Shown here one piece after another: positions 6,203 through 9,353 of a DNA stretch of 9,353 bases (the first letter of the stretch is position 1; the number at the start of each line of letters is the position of its first letter). Position numbers and translations under genes: made by a program. Origin of the DNA: SHLJ01 sp041618535 (lineage in GTDB: Bacteria; Bacteroidota; Bacteroidia; Flavobacteriales; Flavobacteriaceae); NCBI GenBank assembly GCA_041618535.1, contig JBFKFP010000110.1, positions 1-9,353 on the forward strand, written 5' to 3'. A model generated the notes under the pieces. The model was not told the DNA's origin. It did not search any database and was given only the letters and a program-made list of their open reading frames with translations.

Positions 6203-7094
6203 CGGGCCTGTTCTTGTATAAATAACATAAGTAACTTATCCTGTATAGTTGCAGCAGGTTAATCGAGGGATTTTCACCGGTAAGATTCGATCGCATCATT
6301 TGGCGGAACAGGGAATAAGATATAGACAGAACATGGTGAAGTTGAAATTTCTTCAACATTATAAACAGGGATAGCATGCTGTGCTGATGCTCTTTCAAAA
6401 GGCCGTTTTCATAAAAAAATAAAAGCGATTCTGCCGCCTGTTCCTTCTTTTCGAGGTATTTGGAATTTTGTTCTATTCCTAGATGATATACTTCATTGTC
6501 GATATGCCTGACCTTGACCATCTCCGATTTAAGTTTTGAGCCAAAATAACTGTCATAGCCATATTGAGAAATGCTTAGTTGCATGTTAAGATTTTTCCAT
6601 ACGCTTTTCCTTATCAGAAAATTGGCCGAAATTATGAGTTTATAAGGTTTCCTGTTTCTTCTGGCCGCTGGACTCACCTCGTGTTTTATACCATATCGCC
6701 ATCGTAATAAGCTCTTTCTGTCTGGGGGTGTTTTGTAATAATCGAACCCGCCGAAAACGGCTTCTGTGTCATCATCAATTGCATTTATGTATGATTGAAT
6801 AAAATTGGCCGATTTCGGAATCGTATCTGCATCGAGGAACAATAACCAGTCAAACTTGGCTCTTTCGCTCAACAGCATCCTGGTTAGAAGCCGGCCATTG
6901 TTTTTATTGGAAAGAATGAACTCTGTGTTGTTCAAATTGTTGATTCCCTTATTTGAATTGATGTATTGCTGATCGGAATAATCATCCAAGACAAGGATTT
7001 CATAGGGTAATCCTGCAGCAGTCAGCTGATCATGAATTACAGAGATCAGGTTGTTGACATCATAATTGAAGACAGGAATCAAAACCGATAACAT
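6183..7094 (-). CDS. Glycosyltransferase family 2 (GT-A fold)
   Basis: A 303-residue protein opening with Met-Leu-Ser-Val-Leu-Ile-Pro-Val-Phe-Asn-Tyr, the standard GT2 first strand. L36-D37-D38-Y39-S40-D41 (nucleotide-binding aspartates) and L87-D88-A89-D90-T91 (DxD metal site) follow. A Gly-Tyr-Asp segment at G179-Y180-D181 probably marks the catalytic acidic region. The C-terminal 80 residues are rich in Leu, Phe and Lys and may be amphipathic, suggesting association with the membrane surface. The start ATG 7094-7092 is clear because the beta strand begins at once. The gene stands alone on the minus strand, convergent with the ketoisomerase (20-bp overlap, stop TAA 6185-6183) and divergent from the oxygenase across 111 bp. 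It probably adds a sugar to the repeat unit or initiates a side chain. Donor and acceptor cannot be read from sequence alone. Confidence 0.88.
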   Translation of the reverse strand: MLSVLIPVFNYDVNNLISVIHDQLTAAGLPYEILVLDDYSDQQYINSNKGINNLNNTEFILSNKNNGRLLTRMLLSERAKFDWLLFLDADTIPKSANFIQSYINAIDDDTEAVFGGFDYYKTPPDRKSLLRWRYGIKHEVSPAARRNRKPYKLIISANFLIRKSVWKNLNMQLSISQYGYDSYFGSKLKSEMVKVRHIDNEVYHLGIEQNSKYLEKKEQAAESLLFFYENGLLKEHQHSMLSLFIMLKKFQLHHVLSISYSLFRQMMRSNLTGENPSINLLQLYRISYLCYLYKNRPVNFPSN

Positions 7095-7205
7095 GGCTTA
7101 TAGCTTTTCTATTTAACCTTCTTTGGAATAAAGTGAGAAGATAAGAAGTTTAACAGACCTTCCCTGGATTATAATTTTTTAATTTAGCGAAAATTACACA
7201 TTAAT
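7095..7205. promoter_or_regulatory. Divergent AT-rich intergenic region, probable promoter region for both flanking genes
   Basis: These 111 bp separate two divergent starts (7094 minus, 7206 plus), so promoters for both genes are expected here. The part from about 7167 to 7205 is very AT-rich. No exact TAnnTTTG is seen on either strand. The nearest are TAATTTAG at 7180-7187 (plus) and TAATTTTC (minus, about 7189-7196), each with one mismatch and neither with a clear -33 TTG. No hairpin or operator repeat stands out. Confidence 0.3.
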
Positions 7206-8030
7206 TTGAATTTGAACCGGGATCAAATAGCCGACTTTATTCTTGATCGTCTTCAACAGGAGGAACAGCGCCTGAAGAAGGATTACCGTGAAAGTGCGAC
7301 AGGGATCGGCCATTTTTATATCGATGATCTTCTTCCGAAGCATATCGCCCGTGAGATACATGATAACTTCCCGGCAACTGAAGAGGCTGTTCAGAAGAAA
7401 AGCCTCAGGGAATTCAAGCATGTTGCGGTTCAGATGGATCGCTACAACCCAATTTTAGAGGAAATTGTATATGCCTTCCAGGATAAAAGGATCGTTTCCT
7501 TTTTTAAGGAACTTTGCGGAATCGAAACCCTGGAACCGGATCCGAACCTTTATGCAGGAGGACTCTCCATCATGGAGCAACATAATTTTCTGAATCCTCA
7601 TCTTGACAACTCTCACGATAAGGACAGAAATCGCTGGAGGGTTTTGAACCTGCTCTATTACGTAAGTCCGGACTGGATTTTGGATAATGGCGGAAACCTG
7701 GAATTATGGCCTGATGGTTTGAAATCTGAGCCCATAACTATTGTTAGCAAATTCAATAGATTGGCTGTTATGGCTACGCATCAGAGGTCGTGGCACTCTG
7801 TAAGCAAGGTTTTGAGTGAAAAGAGGCGATGTTGTGTCTCGAATTACTACTTCTCGGAAAAACCACTCAAGGAGGATGATAAATTCCATGTTACTAGTTT
7901 TCGGGCCTGGCCAGGCCAGGGGGTTCTGGATTTTGTACTCAAGACCGATAGTAAACTGCGAATGGTCATAAGGAAGGTTTTTTCAAAAGGCATTCGAGAG
8001 AATCCTCATGTTTACAAAGACCGGGATTGA
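7206..8030 (+). CDS. 2-oxoglutarate/Fe(II)-dependent oxygenase (prolyl-4-hydroxylase-like fold)
   Basis: A 274-residue protein. The Fe(II) facial triad can be read as H132-x-D134 in Asn-Pro-His-Leu-Asp-Asn and H197 in Ser-Trp-His-Ser-Val, with R207 or R208 about ten residues later as the 2-oxoglutarate carboxylate ligand. The spacing fits the 2OG-FeII_Oxy_3 / P4H-like group. G162-G163-N164-L165-E166-L167-W168 and N184-R185-L186 are the usual core strands. These enzymes couple decarboxylation of 2-oxoglutarate to hydroxylation or related oxidation. Members occur in polysaccharide and modified-sugar clusters, but the substrate here is unknown; a sugar, a lipid carrier or a protein are all possible. 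There is no signal peptide, so it is cytoplasmic. The start is TTG 7206, with TTG 7212 an alternative; no nearby in-frame ATG precedes the first helix. The gene ends 99 bp before the beta-helix gene on the same strand. Confidence 0.85.
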   Translation: MNLNRDQIADFILDRLQQEEQRLKKDYRESATGIGHFYIDDLLPKHIAREIHDNFPATEEAVQKKSLREFKHVAVQMDRYNPILEEIVYAFQDKRIVSFFKELCGIETLEPDPNLYAGGLSIMEQHNFLNPHLDNSHDKDRNRWRVLNLLYYVSPDWILDNGGNLELWPDGLKSEPITIVSKFNRLAVMATHQRSWHSVSKVLSEKRRCCVSNYYFSEKPLKEDDKFHVTSFRAWPGQGVLDFVLKTDSKLRMVIRKVFSKGIRENPHVYKDRD

Positions 8031-8129
8031 TGATTCTCTATGGTGGCCATGCTGCAACACCAGACTTTTTCTCTTTTTGATTCGGAAACTTTTGTGAAGA
8101 TTGGTATGGTAGTTGAAGTGAGATATGCT

Positions 8130-9353
8130 ATGAAAAAAAGTATCTTATATTCTCTCCTGTTTTTTACCCTGCTGTCCTTTGGTCAGAAGGAGTTTCATGT
8201 TTTTCCCGAAGACCACCAAACATCACCAGGCAGGGCTGAGGGTGACGGGAGTATTTCAAATCCGTGGGATCTTCGAACAGCCTTAAGTCAGCGATCTACC
8301 ACAGTGAATGGTGGAGATACTATTTTTGTTCATAAGGGTATTTACGAGGGCCGGTTCATCTCACTCTTAGGAAGTACGATTAAAGGAAAAAAAATTGTTG
8401 TAAAACCCTTTAATGGTAAAGTCATACTGGATGGAAATACAGGGGGAAAAGAGAAGGGTGTTCTGATTGTCAGGGGTGGTCATGTGATCTTCGAGGACCT
8501 CGAAATCACATTTATAGGAGAATATGAAAGAAGGAAAGGGCATCCGGGGTTTCAAGCGGTTAACGGAATTGAGCATTTGTCGGGAGAGAACTGTGAATTT
8601 ACAAGGATTAAAATACATAATGTACCCGGATCAGGAATCGGGTCATGGAAACATACTGGTGGATCTAAAATAACAGCGTGCAAAATTTTCAATAATGGTT
8701 ACCAGGGGCCCAAAAGAGGTCATGGTGTCGGAATTTATGTGCAGAACCAGAGTAAAGCCTATCGGGTAATCAGGGACAATTTCATTTTTAATAATTACTA
8801 CAAAGGAATTCAGATTTGGTCTGCCGGTAAAAACGCAAAAAATTCATTTATCCAATATGTCAGAGTTGAAAATAATGTGATATTTAACAACGGGATGGCT
8901 GTTGACGCTCATGTCGACAACATTTTAATCGGTTCTGAGGATCGTTCTGGCAATAATTCACCAAGACATATCGAACTCATTTCAAATATCCTTTATCACA
9001 ATATTAAAATTAGTAATACCCCTGATAAGGCGTTAGGCCCCTCACTCACCATTGGGTATAAAGCTTCGGCTCCTGTGGAAGATGTTTTAGTTGAAGGTAA
9101 TATTATCTTTGGAAAGGCATATGCAGTTCGAATTCTTCATGCTAAATCGCTTGAATTCAATAAAAATACAATCTATGGCGGTTCAATTTGGGTAAGGGAA
9201 AGCAATATTCCCGACCTGAAGAAATCCTGGAAAATGCATGGAAACAAGATTTCCACCAAAGGAGGCTCAAATTACTGGGTACAAAAAACCGGGAAATACA
9301 CATTGAGCGAATGGAGAAATACCTATGGATTGGATATAACAAGTGAATCTATT
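8130..9353 (+). CDS. Secreted right-handed parallel beta-helix protein (partial, runs off the window)
   Basis: The frame opens at ATG 8130 and stays open for 408 codons to the last base, so the C-terminus is missing. Residues 1-19 form a signal peptide: Met-Lys-Lys-Ser, a hydrophobic core, then Leu-Ser-Phe-Gly-Gln with likely cleavage near residue 18-19. There is no lipobox cysteine. After G38-D39-G40-S41-x-x-N44-P45-W46-D47-L48 and a G62-D63-T64-I65-F66-V67 entry strand come repeating rungs with Asn-Asn turns: I-F-N-N near 186-189 and 219-222, V-E-N-N at 246-249, and I-F-N-N at 251-254. This is the pattern of parallel beta-helix folds. The N-terminal layout resembles DUF1565-type and polysaccharide lyase or epimerase beta-helices, but no catalytic site can be assigned. 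It probably acts on or binds polysaccharide in the periplasm or outside the cell. ATG 8125, 5 bp upstream in another frame, stops at once and is not the start. Confidence 0.8.
   Translation, partial: MKKSILYSLLFFTLLSFGQKEFHVFPEDHQTSPGRAEGDGSISNPWDLRTALSQRSTTVNGGDTIFVHKGIYEGRFISLLGSTIKGKKIVVKPFNGKVILDGNTGGKEKGVLIVRGGHVIFEDLEITFIGEYERRKGHPGFQAVNGIEHLSGENCEFTRIKIHNVPGSGIGSWKHTGGSKITACKIFNNGYQGPKRGHGVGIYVQNQSKAYRVIRDNFIFNNYYKGIQIWSAGKNAKNSFIQYVRVENNVIFNNGMAVDAHVDNILIGSEDRSGNNSPRHIELISNILYHNIKISNTPDKALGPSLTIGYKASAPVEDVLVEGNIIFGKAYAVRILHAKSLEFNKNTIYGGSIWVRESNIPDLKKSWKMHGNKISTKGGSNYWVQKTGKYTLSEWRNTYGLDITSESI

Noticed and set aside
7170..7175. TATAAT resembling an Escherichia coli -10 box before the oxygenase
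   Set aside because: Bacteroidota sigma factor uses a different consensus, no -35 at suitable spacing is present, and the region is so AT-rich that a chance match is likely.
7904..7917. Perfect 14-bp palindrome GGCCTGGCCAGGCC
   Set aside because: It lies within the oxygenase coding region and is explained by the Arg-Ala-Trp-Pro-Gly-Gln codons; a single copy with no partner gives no support for a regulatory or recombination site.

Overview
The window lies inside a surface-polysaccharide (O-antigen, capsule or exopolysaccharide) biosynthesis locus. The host is most likely a member of the Bacteroidota, probably a flavobacterium. This rests on moderate-to-low GC by eye, a signal peptide ending in a Ser-Phe-Gly-Gln type cleavage region, TAnnTTTG promoter-like elements in two very short spacers, and the mix of gene families: an FdtA/QdtA-type isomerase, PAPS sulfotransferase, Wzx flippase, 2OG-Fe(II) oxygenase and secreted beta-helix protein. 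No species can be named from the sequence.

The layout alternates between strands. (1) 1-1533, plus: the last 73 codons of a DegT/DnrJ/EryC1/StrS sugar aminotransferase, followed with zero spacing by a Wzx-type flippase. (2) 1530-4902, minus: in transcription order a GT-B glycosyltransferase, a carbohydrate sulfotransferase cut by an in-frame TAA, and a second Wzx-type flippase. The two flippases meet tail to tail with a 4-bp overlap. (3) 4937-6202, plus: a GT-A glycosyltransferase and a dTDP-sugar 3,4-ketoisomerase. (4) 6183-7094, minus: a second GT-A glycosyltransferase, overlapping the isomerase tail by 20 bp. (5) 7206-9353, plus: a 2OG-Fe(II) oxygenase and the first 408 codons of a secreted right-handed beta-helix protein that runs off the window.

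The genes suggest the following pathway. The ketoisomerase and aminotransferase would make a dTDP-3-amino-3,6-dideoxyhexose (Fuc3N or Qui3N type). Three glycosyltransferases would build a lipid-linked repeat unit, which the sulfotransferase, if functional, would sulfate. One or both Wzx proteins would flip it across the inner membrane. The oxygenase and beta-helix protein would be tailoring or surface-processing factors. All of this is inferred from families and neighbourhood.

The most unusual points are the nonsense-interrupted sulfotransferase that overlaps its flippase by ATGA, the pair of convergent paralogous flippases, and the patchwork of alternating strands in a type of locus that is usually co-directional. 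I see no RNA genes, CRISPR arrays, insertion sequences or convincing terminators. The longest spacers are 111 bp (7095-7205) and 99 bp (8031-8129), so no stretch over 300 bases lacks a gene.
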